A stretch of 64,000 nt of DNA. Source: Spongiibacter taiwanensis (GTDB lineage Bacteria > Pseudomonadota > Gammaproteobacteria > Pseudomonadales > Spongiibacteraceae). The position numbers were made by a program, and so were the translations under genes. The stretch spans positions 372,001 through 436,000 of the forward strand of contig NZ_CP098455.1 of the NCBI RefSeq assembly GCF_023702635.1. Reading direction: 5' to 3'. Positions 37,603-45,931 of the stretch are shown one piece after another. Under the pieces are notes generated by a model, which had not been told where the DNA came from, made no database searches, and was given only the letters and a program-made list of their open reading frames with translations. The first letter of the stretch is position 1; each line of letters begins with the position of its first letter.

Positions 37603-37827
37603 TTAGTTAGTAGTGTGGTCATCCACCTCGTCTTGCACTTCTTCCGCGCCCTCTTCCATGCTGTCGCCCATGCTTTCCATGCCTTCATCAATGCTTTCCC
37701 CGGCCTCTTCCATGGGGCCTTGCTTCTCGCATGCAGTTACCGCAAACAGTCCGGTACCGGCCAAGACGGCGACCAGGACAAAACGACTGATCAATGAGAA
37801 AACGGAACGTTCAGAGTGATGTTTCAT
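37603..37827 (-). CDS. small acidic predicted lipoprotein
   Basis: 74 residues, not recognised as a named family. The N-terminus is a lipoprotein signal (FVLVAVLAGTGLFAVTAC) with lipobox VTAC and Cys33. The mature part is about 40 residues and very acidic, with a heptad-like repeat of Glu/Met/Gly: MEEAGESIDEGMESMGDSME. It is predicted to be helical and anchored to the outer membrane (residue after Cys is Glu, not Asp). It resembles the many short secreted lipoproteins of entericidin-like size, but no toxin partner is visible. ATG at 37827; a weak AAGGAGGGC-like stretch lies just upstream. Confidence 0.72.
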   Translation of the reverse strand: MKHHSERSVFSLISRFVLVAVLAGTGLFAVTACEKQGPMEEAGESIDEGMESMGDSMEEGAEEVQDEVDDHTTN

Positions 37828-38019
37828 TGTGATCTAGCCCTCCTTGAGCTATCGCAAAATGATCGCCGGATGGGTCTTAACCCGGCTCTGAAAAAGCACT
37901 AGCCTTGCTTGGCCAGCGATAACTCAGACATAACACCCGGCCAAGTTGTTCCCGTCCCGGTAATTTTCACATTTATTATTTCGCTTCGCCCCTTCCGACC
38001 ACCGCGGTAAAATCAGCGC

Positions 38020-38832
38020 ATGATGAACACCTACCGATTTCTTCTCGCGCTGCTCGCCGCCGCGTCCGCAACTGTGCTGGCTCAGCCCGCAGCGTCGACG
38101 CCAGCCTCCGCATTGACCGATTCCGGCTACCGAGTGCTCGAGCAGTACCCTCACAATCCGGTGCTGTTTACCCAGGGCCTGGAGTTATACAAAAACCGAC
38201 TCTTTGAGAGTACTGGCCTTTACGGCCATTCGAAGGTGATCAGCCGTCGATTTCCCCCACAGGCCGATCCCGACCTGAAAGGCGTCGCCCTGCCCGACAC
38301 CGCCTTCGCAGAGGGCTTAACCCTTTATCGCGACCGGGTTTACCTGCTCACCTGGCGCGCCCAAAAGGGGTTGATTCTGGATGCCGAGCACTTCGGTTTG
38401 CTGGGCAGTTTCAGTTACGAGGGAGAAGGTTGGGGATTATGCTTTCAACGTAAGCTCGGTGAGGCAGGCCTGTTCGTGATGAGCAATGGCAGCGACCAAC
38501 TGCAGCTGCTCTCGCCGGACACGATGAAAAAGGTCGGCCACATACGGGTCACGGATAACGACGCCCCGGTGGAAAGACTGAACGAGCTGGAATGTGTCGG
38601 CAACTATATCGTGGCCAACATCTGGCACAGTAACGATATTGTGTTTATCGACACCAATTCTGGCCAGGTGAAGTCGCGAGTTGACCTTTCAGCACTCAAA
38701 CCCGAAGTGAGCAGCGACCAGGCAGTGCTTAACGGGATTGCCTTTGATGAGCAGGATGCTAGCTGGCTGGTGACCGGCAAATTGTGGCCGGTAATGTACC
38801 GCCTCCATATTCCCTTACCCACCGCGCAATGA
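38020..38832 (+). CDS. glutaminyl-peptide cyclotransferase
   Basis: Converts N-terminal glutamine of secreted peptides to pyroglutamate. 270 residues of the plant/bacterial-type beta-propeller QC family (PF05096). After a signal peptide (FLLALLAAASATVLAQ) come the repeats VLEQYPHNPVLFTQGLEL, YENRLFESTGLYG-like YKNRLFESTGLYG, FAEGLTLYRDRVYLLTWR, LNELECVGNYIVANIW and VLNGIAFDEQDASWLVTGK. It should act in the periplasm. A second ATG three bases in is an equally good start. The gene diverges from the small lipoprotein across 192 bp and is followed by the PreP-like protease. Confidence 0.9.
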   Translation: MMNTYRFLLALLAAASATVLAQPAASTPASALTDSGYRVLEQYPHNPVLFTQGLELYKNRLFESTGLYGHSKVISRRFPPQADPDLKGVALPDTAFAEGLTLYRDRVYLLTWRAQKGLILDAEHFGLLGSFSYEGEGWGLCFQRKLGEAGLFVMSNGSDQLQLLSPDTMKKVGHIRVTDNDAPVERLNELECVGNYIVANIWHSNDIVFIDTNSGQVKSRVDLSALKPEVSSDQAVLNGIAFDEQDASWLVTGKLWPVMYRLHIPLPTAQ

Positions 38833-38910
38833 CCACGCCGATGCTGGCTTAGCCAAGCACCGAGCCGCTAGAATGGGGGCAAACGTCCAAACGAAAGGAA
38901 TTGCCCCTTC

Positions 38911-41850
38911 ATGAGTCAGCTGGCAGCAACCCCACCGCACCCCAGTTTTGAATTAATCAGCCAGGATCCCATCCCGGCCCTTGGTGTCGCGCTCGCCGAG
39001 TATCGCCACCGAAAAACCGGTGCGGTTCACTACCACATTGCCAGCGACAACCCGGAGAATGTCTTTCTGGTGGCACTGCGCACTGTGCCCAAGGACTCCA
39101 CCGGCGTCGCTCATATTCTCGAGCACACCGCGCTGTGCGGCAGTGAGCGTTTCCCGCTGCGCGACCCCTTCTTCATGATGATCCGGCGTTCGCTCAACAC
39201 CTTCATGAATGCCTTTACCAGCTCAGACTGGACCGCGTACCCCTTCGCCAGCTGCAACCGCAAGGATTTCGACAACTTGCTGCAGGTCTATCTGGATGCC
39301 GTATTTTTCTCCCGCCTGCATCCCCTGGATTTTGCCCAGGAGGGACACCGCCTGGAGTTCAGCGAGCCTGGCAACCCCGCCTCACCGCTGGTGTACAAAG
39401 GGGTGGTCTTCAATGAAATGAAAGGCGCCATGAGCAGCGTGAACAGTCAGCTGTGGCACACCCTGTGTAAGCATCTCTTTCCCAGCAACACCTACCACTA
39501 CAACAGCGGCGGCGATCCGGAAGCAATCACTGACCTCAGCTACGAAGAGCTACAGGCCTTCTACCGCAGCCACTACCATCCCAGCAACGCCACCTTCATG
39601 ACCTTTGGCGACATCAGCGCCGCCGAGCACCAAACCCGTTTTGAGGAGCTGGCCCTGGGGCGGTTCGACTCCCTCGACGTTCATATCGCTGTGCCCGACG
39701 AAAAACGCTACCACGCGCCGATTCGAATCATGGAGCACTACCCGGTCTCTGCCGAAGACGGAGTGGAAGGCAAGACCCACATCGTCATGGCATGGCTGCT
39801 CGGCACCAGCACCGACCTAGACACTTTGCTGGAGGCCCAATTACTCGCCGGGGTGCTGCTCGACAACAGCGCCAGCCCACTGCTCCACGCACTGGAAACC
39901 ACCGAGTTGGGCAGTGCGCCGTCGCCTCTCTGCGGGCTGGAAGACTCGATGAAAGAAATGGTGCTGGCCTGTGGCATTGAGGGCAGTGAGGCCGAACACC
40001 AACAGGCCCTGGAGAGCCTGGTGCTAGGTGTTTTGGATGGCATCGCCAACCACGGCGTACCCACCGAAAACGTTGAAGCAGTGCTGCACCAGCTGGAATT
40101 ACAACAGCGAGAAATCAGTGGCGACGGCTACCCCTACGGCCTGCAGCTGATTCTCAATGCCATGGGCAGCGCGACTCACCGGGGCCGCCCCATTGAGCTA
40201 CTGGATCTCGACCCGGCGATCAGCAAGCTGCGCAGCAATATCCAAGACCCCAACTACATCAAGAATCTAGCGCGGCAGCTGCGGGATAACCCCCACCGGG
40301 TGACACTGGTGATGGCGCCCAATACCGAAATGCAGCAGCGCCGGGAGGCCGCAGAAGCCGCAAAATTGGCCAAACTACAGACCACCCTCACTGATGAGCA
40401 AAAGCAGGCCATCATTGATCAGGCCGCCGCACTGGCCGAGCGCCAGACGGTGAAAGAAGACGAATCTATTTTGCCCAAGGTGTCGCTGGATGACGTGCCG
40501 CTGGAGATACCGGAAATCCCCTCCACACGGGAGACCCTCGGCAAGTTGCCCTGCACCGTTTACGCCCGAGGCACCAACGGGCTGGTCTATCAGCAGGTCT
40601 ACCTGCAGTTGCCTGATCTGGACGATGCCGAGCTCGACATCCTGTCGCTGTACAGCCAGGTCCTGACCGAGCTGGGGCTGGGTGAAGCTAACTACCTGCA
40701 AACCCAGCACCGCCAGGCCCAGGTCTGTGGCGGCATATCGGCGTTTTCAAGCATGCGCGGCGACATCAATGACGAGCAACAAACCCAGGCCTATCTGGTA
40801 CTCAGCTCCAAGGCGCTGCTACGAAATGCAAAGGCCCAGGCCGAATTGATGCTCGATACCCTCATCCGCCAGCGCTTCGACGAGCTCGACCGCATTGCCG
40901 ATATTGCTGCCCAAATCAGCGCCCGCAAACAGTCCTCCATCACCGGCAACGGACACGGATTGGCAATGACGGCAGCCTGTGCCGGAATGAGTCCAATTGC
41001 CCTGCTCAACCATCGCATCGGCGGCCTGCCGGGCATTAAATCGGCCAAACAGCGCAGCGATGGCTTAAAAGAAGCGGCCCAACGACAATCACTGGCCACC
41101 CAGCTGGCTGCCCTCCACCAAAAGATCCTCGCTTCGAACAAGCAATTGCTGCTCGTAGCCGATGAGGAGCACCTGGAGGAGCTTCGCAACACCCTCGGTC
41201 CGGTGTGGCAGGGTCTCGACAACCAGACTTGTGAACCTTTCCGCCGACCGGCGCTGCGCGAGGCGCGCCAGGAATTCTGGATTGCCAACTCCCAGGTTAA
41301 TTTCTGCGCCAAAGCCTACCCGACGGTCAGTTCGGATCATCCCGACGCCCCGGTACTGACTGTGCTGGCAACCTACCTGCGCAATGGCTACCTGCATCGC
41401 TGCATCCGCGAACAGGGCGGCGCCTACGGTGGTGGCGCTTCACAGGATTCCAATATCGCGGCTTTCCGTTTTTATTCCTATCGGGACCCACGCCTCAAGG
41501 AGACGCTCGGCGACTTCGATGACGCGATCACTTGGTTACTCGACAACCCCATCTCCGAGGAGGGACTGGAGCAGGCAATTCTGGGCATTATCGGCAGCAT
41601 CGACAAACCCGGCTCCCCCGCCGGTGAGGCGAAGCAAGACTTTCAAAATCAGTTATTTGGCCGAACCCTCGCCCAGCGCCGTCAGTTTCGGCAGCGGGTC
41701 CTTAACACGCGGGCAGAAGATTTACAGCGGGTGTGCAAGACCTATCTCAGTGACGGCAACGCCAGCACCGCAGTGGTGAGCAACGAGAGTAAGGCCAAGG
41801 ACTTGGCGCAGTGGTTAAGCGAAGCGGGATTTACTGTCGAGCGCGTATAA
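38911..41850 (+). CDS. PreP-like M16C insulinase-family metalloprotease
   Basis: 979 residues, a single-chain clamshell protease of the M16C (presequence protease) type. The zinc site is inverted HxxEH, HILEHTALCGSE near residue 71, with the downstream Glu in VVFNEMKGAMSS. The N-terminal fold contains RRSLNTFMNAFTSSDWTAYP and YLDAVFFSRLHPLDFAQEGH; the second half contains the Arg-Tyr region REQGGAYGGGASQ that shapes the substrate pocket. There is no signal peptide, so it is probably cytoplasmic and degrades short unfolded peptides. It follows the cyclotransferase by 78 nt on the same strand. Confidence 0.93.
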   Translation: MSQLAATPPHPSFELISQDPIPALGVALAEYRHRKTGAVHYHIASDNPENVFLVALRTVPKDSTGVAHILEHTALCGSERFPLRDPFFMMIRRSLNTFMNAFTSSDWTAYPFASCNRKDFDNLLQVYLDAVFFSRLHPLDFAQEGHRLEFSEPGNPASPLVYKGVVFNEMKGAMSSVNSQLWHTLCKHLFPSNTYHYNSGGDPEAITDLSYEELQAFYRSHYHPSNATFMTFGDISAAEHQTRFEELALGRFDSLDVHIAVPDEKRYHAPIRIMEHYPVSAEDGVEGKTHIVMAWLLGTSTDLDTLLEAQLLAGVLLDNSASPLLHALETTELGSAPSPLCGLEDSMKEMVLACGIEGSEAEHQQALESLVLGVLDGIANHGVPTENVEAVLHQLELQQREISGDGYPYGLQLILNAMGSATHRGRPIELLDLDPAISKLRSNIQDPNYIKNLARQLRDNPHRVTLVMAPNTEMQQRREAAEAAKLAKLQTTLTDEQKQAIIDQAAALAERQTVKEDESILPKVSLDDVPLEIPEIPSTRETLGKLPCTVYARGTNGLVYQQVYLQLPDLDDAELDILSLYSQVLTELGLGEANYLQTQHRQAQVCGGISAFSSMRGDINDEQQTQAYLVLSSKALLRNAKAQAELMLDTLIRQRFDELDRIADIAAQISARKQSSITGNGHGLAMTAACAGMSPIALLNHRIGGLPGIKSAKQRSDGLKEAAQRQSLATQLAALHQKILASNKQLLLVADEEHLEELRNTLGPVWQGLDNQTCEPFRRPALREARQEFWIANSQVNFCAKAYPTVSSDHPDAPVLTVLATYLRNGYLHRCIREQGGAYGGGASQDSNIAAFRFYSYRDPRLKETLGDFDDAITWLLDNPISEEGLEQAILGIIGSIDKPGSPAGEAKQDFQNQLFGRTLAQRRQFRQRVLNTRAEDLQRVCKTYLSDGNASTAVVSNESKAKDLAQWLSEAGFTVERV

Positions 41851-41856
41851 GCGCTG

Positions 41857-41901
41857 CTGCTCACACTACTGGCGGCGCCCGGCCGGCGGTAGTGTGAGCA
41901 G
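41857..41901. repeat. 13-bp perfect inverted repeat between convergent genes
   Basis: CTGCTCACACTAC and GTAGTGTGAGCAG are separated by a GC-rich 19-nt loop, starting 6 nt after the PreP-like stop and 12 nt before the Spy-like stop. The hairpin is strong but no T-tract follows on either strand, so it may act as a bidirectional RNA 3'-end barrier rather than a classical terminator. Confidence 0.65.
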
Positions 41902-41913
41902 GAAAAGCAATGA

Positions 41914-42345
41914 TTACTTTGGCAGTGCGCCGGCCCGGCGCTCAGCCACCTGATTGCGCAACTCGTCGAACTTGGCCCGCTGTTCCTTGTTCAAGATGGC
42001 GTAGAAGCCAGACTGCAGGAGCAGAGTTTGCTCGGTGAACTGGGCGGAGTACCGACCCGTATCGGCCGACATTTTTTGTATTTCTTTCTTGGTCAGCGTA
42101 CCCAGATCAATTTGCTTCATCTCCTGCTGCAGTGCGACCACCTTCGTGCGAATGGCGGTGGCATTCTCGGTATAGCGACCGATCAGGGCATCCACCTCTT
42201 TCTTTTGACTATCGCTTAATTCCAGCTTGGTCACCAGGCTCTGTAGGCCGGCTGCAGCTAAATCGGCGCCCTGGGCATAGCTGTTGACGCTGAACAGGGC
42301 AAAAAACGTGATGGCGGCCAGCGTGGCCGTGAAACGGGTAAACAT
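41914..42345 (-). CDS. Spy/CpxP-like periplasmic protein
   Basis: 143 residues with a clean signal peptide (MFTRFTATLAAITFFALFSV, cleavage near SYA). The mature part is entirely helical and charged: LVTKLELSDSQKKEVDALIG at the front and FYAILNKEQRAKFDELR at the back. Two LTxxQ-like motifs (LSDSQ and LNKEQ) mark the Spy/CpxP family of periplasmic chaperones and stress sensors. No CpxRA genes are nearby. Single gene, transcribed leftward; upstream lies a 240-bp non-coding stretch and the MITE-like element. Confidence 0.8.
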   Translation of the reverse strand: MFTRFTATLAAITFFALFSVNSYAQGADLAAAGLQSLVTKLELSDSQKKEVDALIGRYTENATAIRTKVVALQQEMKQIDLGTLTKKEIQKMSADTGRYSAQFTEQTLLLQSGFYAILNKEQRAKFDELRNQVAERRAGALPK

Positions 42346-42585
42346 TGACAGACTCCTTTAATGAAATAGCGCGCCAACCGCCAAACCGGCCAGGCAACCG
42401 CCGTCAGACTGACCAAACTAAACGCTGGCACTAATTGCTGCAAGTGGGCTGCTCGCCACAAGTTGCAAAATGCGCATTATCGCCAGGGGCCAAATTCAAG
42501 ACCCCTCTGATTAATTCGGTAATAGCGCATACGGTTAACAATCATCGTTAGCCCGCTTGGAGTAGCAAGCCCGGGAAAAATTCCC

Positions 42586-42935
42586 TAGGGCCTGTTAACA
42601 CTAACTGGATTACGCCTGTTGTGCCTAAAAATTCGCCATTCTAGCGGACGCCGCGCGGGAATGAGGAGAGAGGTTTGGTTATTCCAAATGAACGAAAGCT
42701 GGCCCCGCGAGCGTAGCGAGTGCTTTGGGTCCGAATGACGACGAGTGGTGGATTTTTAGCCACAACCCGAAGGGCCGGGCGGCGTTCCGCTGGAGCCATT
42801 TTTGCCCCCAGCGTTGTTCTCGGTCGCTTATTTGGAATAACCAAACTACGCTTCCTACGCCCGGGCGGCGTACCGCTAGCTGGAGGCAAAAATGCCCTCC
42901 AGCAGGTGCAATTCAATTAGTGTTAACAGGCCCTA
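42586..42935. mobile_element. MITE-like foldback element, 350 bp, no transposase
   Basis: Ends are perfect 19-bp terminal inverted repeats, TAGGGCCTGTTAACACTAA at 42586 and its complement at 42917-42935. The match continues imperfectly inward. A second perfect inverted pair (17 bp, GTTTGGTTATTCCAAAT) lies at 42673-42689 and 42830-42846. The two arms of about 105 bp resemble each other along their length. The outer TA on each side could be the duplicated target of IS630/Tc1-mariner-type insertion, but that cannot be distinguished from repeat sequence here. No open frame of useful length is present. It sits between the spy-like gene and recX; the rest of 42346-42962 shows nothing else recognisable. 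Confidence 0.75.
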
Positions 42936-42962
42936 AGCAATTGATAACACCTCCAGCGGCGA

Positions 42963-43409
42963 CTACTGGCCAGCGACTGCGCTCTGAATTTGCTCAAAGG
43001 TAAAACCGCGCTGTTGCAGAAATCGCATGCGCTTCGCCTTTTCCTTAAAGTCTGCAGGTGCCTCCGCGCCGAAACGACGTTGCACCGCCTCTTCCGCCAG
43101 GGCCCACCAGTCGATCCCGGCCTCCGCCAGGGCCTCCCCAATCAGTCCCTCTTCAACTTCCCGCTGGCGCAACTCCTGACGAATCCGCAGCGGCCCATGC
43201 CCCTTGGCAACACGTTGCCGTACAAATGACTCAGCAAAACGCTGATTGCTCACCAGGCCTTCATCGCTCAAGCGCTGAACAGCGGCCACGATCAGGTCGG
43301 GGCAATCTGAAAATCGCTGATTCAGCTTGGTAGACAACTCAGACCGGCTGTGCTCTCGCCGGGCCAACAGGTCCATCGCCTTAATTCGGATGTCATTTTC
43401 GAGGGACAT
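42963..43409 (-). CDS. recX: regulatory protein RecX
   Basis: Binds RecA filaments and modulates recombination and the SOS response. 148 residues, normal length. Three-helix RecX repeats are visible: AMDLLARREHSRSELSTKL, RLSDEGLVSNQRFAESFVRQR, GPLRIRQELRQREVEEGLI and the C-terminal FLQQRGFTFEQIQSAV. The ATG at 43409 is preferred; the open frame continues 10 codons upstream without homologous character. Unusually, recA is not adjacent but lies 13 kb away on the same strand, beyond the Tad locus. Confidence 0.92.
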   Translation of the reverse strand: MSLENDIRIKAMDLLARREHSRSELSTKLNQRFSDCPDLIVAAVQRLSDEGLVSNQRFAESFVRQRVAKGHGPLRIRQELRQREVEEGLIGEALAEAGIDWWALAEEAVQRRFGAEAPADFKEKAKRMRFLQQRGFTFEQIQSAVAGQ

Positions 43410-43558
43410 ATCACTACTTCTGTGACGCAATCTACACACACCCTAGCACAAGCCCTTATCCAGCTTCGTTTTTCCTTAGAAACGCTACGGCAAACACTTA
43501 TTTTTTTTAGATAGCCCAAGGACCAAAGTAGCCCCAAGGCCGATAGGGATGTCCTACG

Positions 43559-43574
43559 TGTTTCGGTCGAAACA
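43559..43574 (+). promoter_or_regulatory. perfect palindrome upstream of flp, possible operator
   Basis: TGTTTCG and CGAAACA are separated by GT, ending 24 nt before the flp ATG. The symmetric 7-2-7 layout suits a dimeric regulator or an mRNA 5' hairpin just before the ribosome site. The whole 189-bp recX-flp gap must hold the flp promoter; no confident -35/-10 pair was found. Confidence 0.4.
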
Positions 43575-43598
43575 AAACCCCCAACGGAGTAAAGACCC

Positions 43599-43775
43599 AT
43601 GCTAAATAAATTTGCCAAAAAACTGAACCGTTTTGCCAAAGACGAAAAAGGCGCCAGCGCCGTTGAATACGCTGTTATCGCCGCCATCGTCATCGTCGTT
43701 GGCTTGCTCGCCTTCAACGGTATCGGCGGAAAAATGGATACAAAGTTCACCTCAGTGAGCACCTCGCTGGATTAA
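43599..43775 (+). CDS. flp: Flp-family type IVb pilin
   Basis: The major subunit of the Tad/Flp pilus, 58 residues. The N-terminal leader ends in DEKG, and the cleaved protein begins ASAVEYAVIAAIVIVV with Glu5, the hallmark of Flp pilins, processed by TadV. The hydrophobic helix is followed by a short polar tail (FTSVSTSLD). The ATG follows ACGGAGTAAAGACCC. It is the first gene of the Tad locus; tadV begins 2 nt after its stop. Only one flp copy is present here. Confidence 0.93.
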   Translation: MLNKFAKKLNRFAKDEKGASAVEYAVIAAIVIVVGLLAFNGIGGKMDTKFTSVSTSLD

Positions 43776-43777
43776 TA

Positions 43778-44251
43778 GTGTTACTTGTATCCGTTCTGTT
43801 GCTCATCGGCGCTATCGACTGGCAACAGCGACGAATACCCAATCTTCTGCTGGCGGTGCTTTTGGGCATTGTTGTGCTGCATAGAAACACAATGCCCGGC
43901 CCAACGGGCATTGTGCTTTTTAGCAATGTTGTATTTGCCCTCGTTGTGACCGCACCTGCCTATGCGAAGAAAATATTGGGCGCTGGCGACGTGAAGCTCA
44001 TGTTGGTGTTGAGCCCGGTTTGGCCAACAGTGATTTTTCTGCAAGTTTTTGCGCTGGGGATACTAAGTCTGGTGGCAGTGATGCTGCTTCAGAAGATCGT
44101 CACCCAGGCGTCACTTGTCAAAAAGCTCACTCCAAGTCAATCGCCCCCTTGCGGGCATTCCTTCGATCTGAGGTTTAGTAGAGGGTTGCCTCTGGGCACC
44201 GCCATCGCTCTCGGCGCACTGATCACGCAGGTCCTCGCGGTTTTTGGATAG
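43778..44251 (+). CDS. tadV: TadV/CpaA-type prepilin peptidase
   Basis: An A24-family aspartic peptidase that cleaves the leader of Flp and the TadE-type pseudopilins at the inner membrane. 157 residues, mostly hydrophobic. The two catalytic aspartates are in GAIDWQQRRIPN near the N-terminus and LGAGDVKLM (GxGD motif). It starts with GTG 2 nt after flp. An intrinsic-terminator-like hairpin lies inside its coding sequence at 43888-43921, with a competing upstream pairing, so full-length transcription of tadV and everything after it may be limited. Confidence 0.9.
   Translation: MLLVSVLLLIGAIDWQQRRIPNLLLAVLLGIVVLHRNTMPGPTGIVLFSNVVFALVVTAPAYAKKILGAGDVKLMLVLSPVWPTVIFLQVFALGILSLVAVMLLQKIVTQASLVKKLTPSQSPPCGHSFDLRFSRGLPLGTAIALGALITQVLAVFG
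43864..43921 (+). promoter_or_regulatory. attenuator-like terminator/antiterminator inside tadV
   Basis: CACAATGCCCG (43888-43898) and CGGGCATTGTG (43905-43915) form a perfect 11-bp stem with loop GCCCAA, then C and five T: the form of an intrinsic terminator. Upstream, GGGCATTGT (43864-43872) is a near copy of the second arm and can pair with ACAATGCCC (43889-43897), which would prevent the terminator. The two foldings are mutually exclusive. It lies about 110-145 nt into tadV, so ribosomes on tadV would influence the outcome. Termination would give a short flp mRNA of about 320 nt. Function is inferred from structure only. Confidence 0.65.
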
Positions 44252-44317
44252 CACGCCGCGAACCTGCAACCTGATTACGGTGTATTCCACATTTACGTGG
44301 CTGAAGGGATTTGAGTG

Positions 44318-44767
44318 ATGAGCAACGAACATGCTGGGTCTACCAGCAGCTCCAGACAACGGGGTGCAGCGGCCATTGAACTGGCGCTGATCCTGCCGGT
44401 TTTCATCGGAATTGTGTACGCCATTGCTGGCTACGGCCTGGCCTTTTTGATGGTGCAAAGCCTCACCTACGCTAGCGAAGATGCGCTACGCGCTGCACTC
44501 GCAACGGAGTGCGCGGCGGCTACCTGCACAGAAGCAGAACTCAAACCCATTGTTGCTGCCCAGGTACAGGCTTCCCTGCCATGGCTACCTGCGTCACTGG
44601 TTGCCAGCGCCACTGCGGGAGAAAACTTCTTTAGCTGCGACGGCACCATGCTATGCACGGTACGACTGAGCGCAACCCCGCTAATCCCTGGCATCACGCT
44701 CCCACTCATTGGCGAAGTCCCCGACCTCCCTGATCAACTGGTGGGTCGAGCCAGCCTCCGTCTATGA
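44318..44767 (+). CDS. tadE: TadE-type pseudopilin
   Basis: A minor pseudopilin of the Tad system, 149 residues. The N-terminus RQRGAAAIELALILPVFIGI has the TadV cleavage site after Gly and Glu at position +5 of the mature protein. It is followed by the TadE helix, then a mostly extracytoplasmic domain with cysteines (ATECAAATC, FFSCDGTMLC). The ATG at 44318 has AGGGA eight bases upstream; a GTG three bases earlier is possible. About 200 bp of non-coding sequence separate it from cpaB, in which I see no gene and no clear promoter. Confidence 0.85.
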   Translation: MSNEHAGSTSSSRQRGAAAIELALILPVFIGIVYAIAGYGLAFLMVQSLTYASEDALRAALATECAAATCTEAELKPIVAAQVQASLPWLPASLVASATAGENFFSCDGTMLCTVRLSATPLIPGITLPLIGEVPDLPDQLVGRASLRL

Positions 44768-44966
44768 CAACGGGCGACCATTGCTCAAGCGCAAACGAGA
44801 TTTGTCGCACATAAATTCCGATATAGGTAGCAACCACAATAGTGCCACTACGACACACCTCATAGCATCAGAGTTACTTAAGCGGCATCGGCTTCGCAGC
44901 GGCTATAAAGAAACCAGATTCGTCAGCTTAGACCTTAATCAAACGACTTGACCCAGGGATACCACC

Positions 44967-45869
44967 ATGCAAGCAAGGACATTAAAGATTATCGCTGCGT
45001 TGTTGATTATCAGCGCCATCGTGATGGGGGTAATTGGCTACAAAATCAGCCAGCAGGATACCTCTCGCGCACACGCCGCAACAACGACGTCAGAATCCTC
45101 GAATGCTGAAATCACCTACGCGCAAAAGCTGTTGGTGGTGAATCAGGATCTCCCCAAAGGCAGCGTGCTGACGGAAGAGCACCTCGAACTCCTGCCCTTC
45201 CCCATTCCGGTGGACGACAGCTTTGCCAAGGTCACCGATGTGGTCAATAAGCGCCTTGAATATGGCGTTCGCAAGGGTGATGTGATCCGGGCTGAGCACT
45301 TCATCAAAAAGAGCCTGCTCGCCGAGGACATCACCGAAGGACACCGGGCAATCGCCGTTGACGTGAATGAGGTGGTCGGCACCGGCGGCTTCCTGGTTCC
45401 CGGCGACTATGTCGACGTGATCTACACCGCCAGAGCTGGCAAGGAAAACTACGAGAAAAGCCATTCTCGCCGCGTACTTCGCAACGTACGCCTGCTAGCC
45501 TATGGCGCCGATATCGGCGAAGACCTGCCCGAGGTGGCCAACCCCGAAGAGGCAAAGCGCGGTCAGTCTCAACAAAAAGATTCCGGCAAGCGCAGCCGCT
45601 CTGCCGTCTTGGAAGTGGCGCTTGACGACATCAACATCCTTACCCTTGCAGAAAGCTCTGGCACGCTTCGCCTAGCTGCAGTAGGTGAGATGGATATAGC
45701 CAATGCCAAAGCCGAGGCCGAACGCGAAGGCACCATTCTCAGCAGCAGCGATGAAGAAGACAAAGCCACGTTTATCCGCTCGGTCACCGGCATCAAACCG
45801 CCCGCACCGCCCAAATCGGTGTATGTATACAGCGGCGATAAAGTCGAAACCATTCGGGTGCCGAAGTAA
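44967..45869 (+). CDS. cpaB: Flp pilus assembly protein CpaB/RcpC
   Basis: A periplasmic, membrane-anchored partner of the Tad secretin. 300 residues: one N-terminal TM (LKIIAALLIISAIVMGVIGY), then a SAF/RcpC domain (LLVVNQDLPKGSVLTEEHL) and VDVNEVVGTGGFLVPGDYVDVI, with the C-terminal beta-rich ALDDINILTLAESSGTLRLA. A charged, low-complexity loop lies between (about residues 190-210). It follows tadE by about 200 bp. cpaC begins 62 nt downstream. Confidence 0.9.
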   Translation: MQARTLKIIAALLIISAIVMGVIGYKISQQDTSRAHAATTTSESSNAEITYAQKLLVVNQDLPKGSVLTEEHLELLPFPIPVDDSFAKVTDVVNKRLEYGVRKGDVIRAEHFIKKSLLAEDITEGHRAIAVDVNEVVGTGGFLVPGDYVDVIYTARAGKENYEKSHSRRVLRNVRLLAYGADIGEDLPEVANPEEAKRGQSQQKDSGKRSRSAVLEVALDDINILTLAESSGTLRLAAVGEMDIANAKAEAEREGTILSSSDEEDKATFIRSVTGIKPPAPPKSVYVYSGDKVETIRVPK

Positions 45870-45931
45870 TGAACAGTCACTCAAACAACCAGCACACCAT
45901 TTTCCACCGGTCCGTTAAAGGAGTATCGGCA

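Noticed and set aside
42641-42920. Short frames inside the foldback element
   Set aside because: About 66-92 codons on both strands, crossing the inverted repeats, with no family features; they follow from the palindromic sequence.
44709-44951. 80-codon open frame after tadE
   Set aside because: It begins inside tadE in another frame, has no ribosome site or family features, and ends before cpaB. Treated as non-coding.
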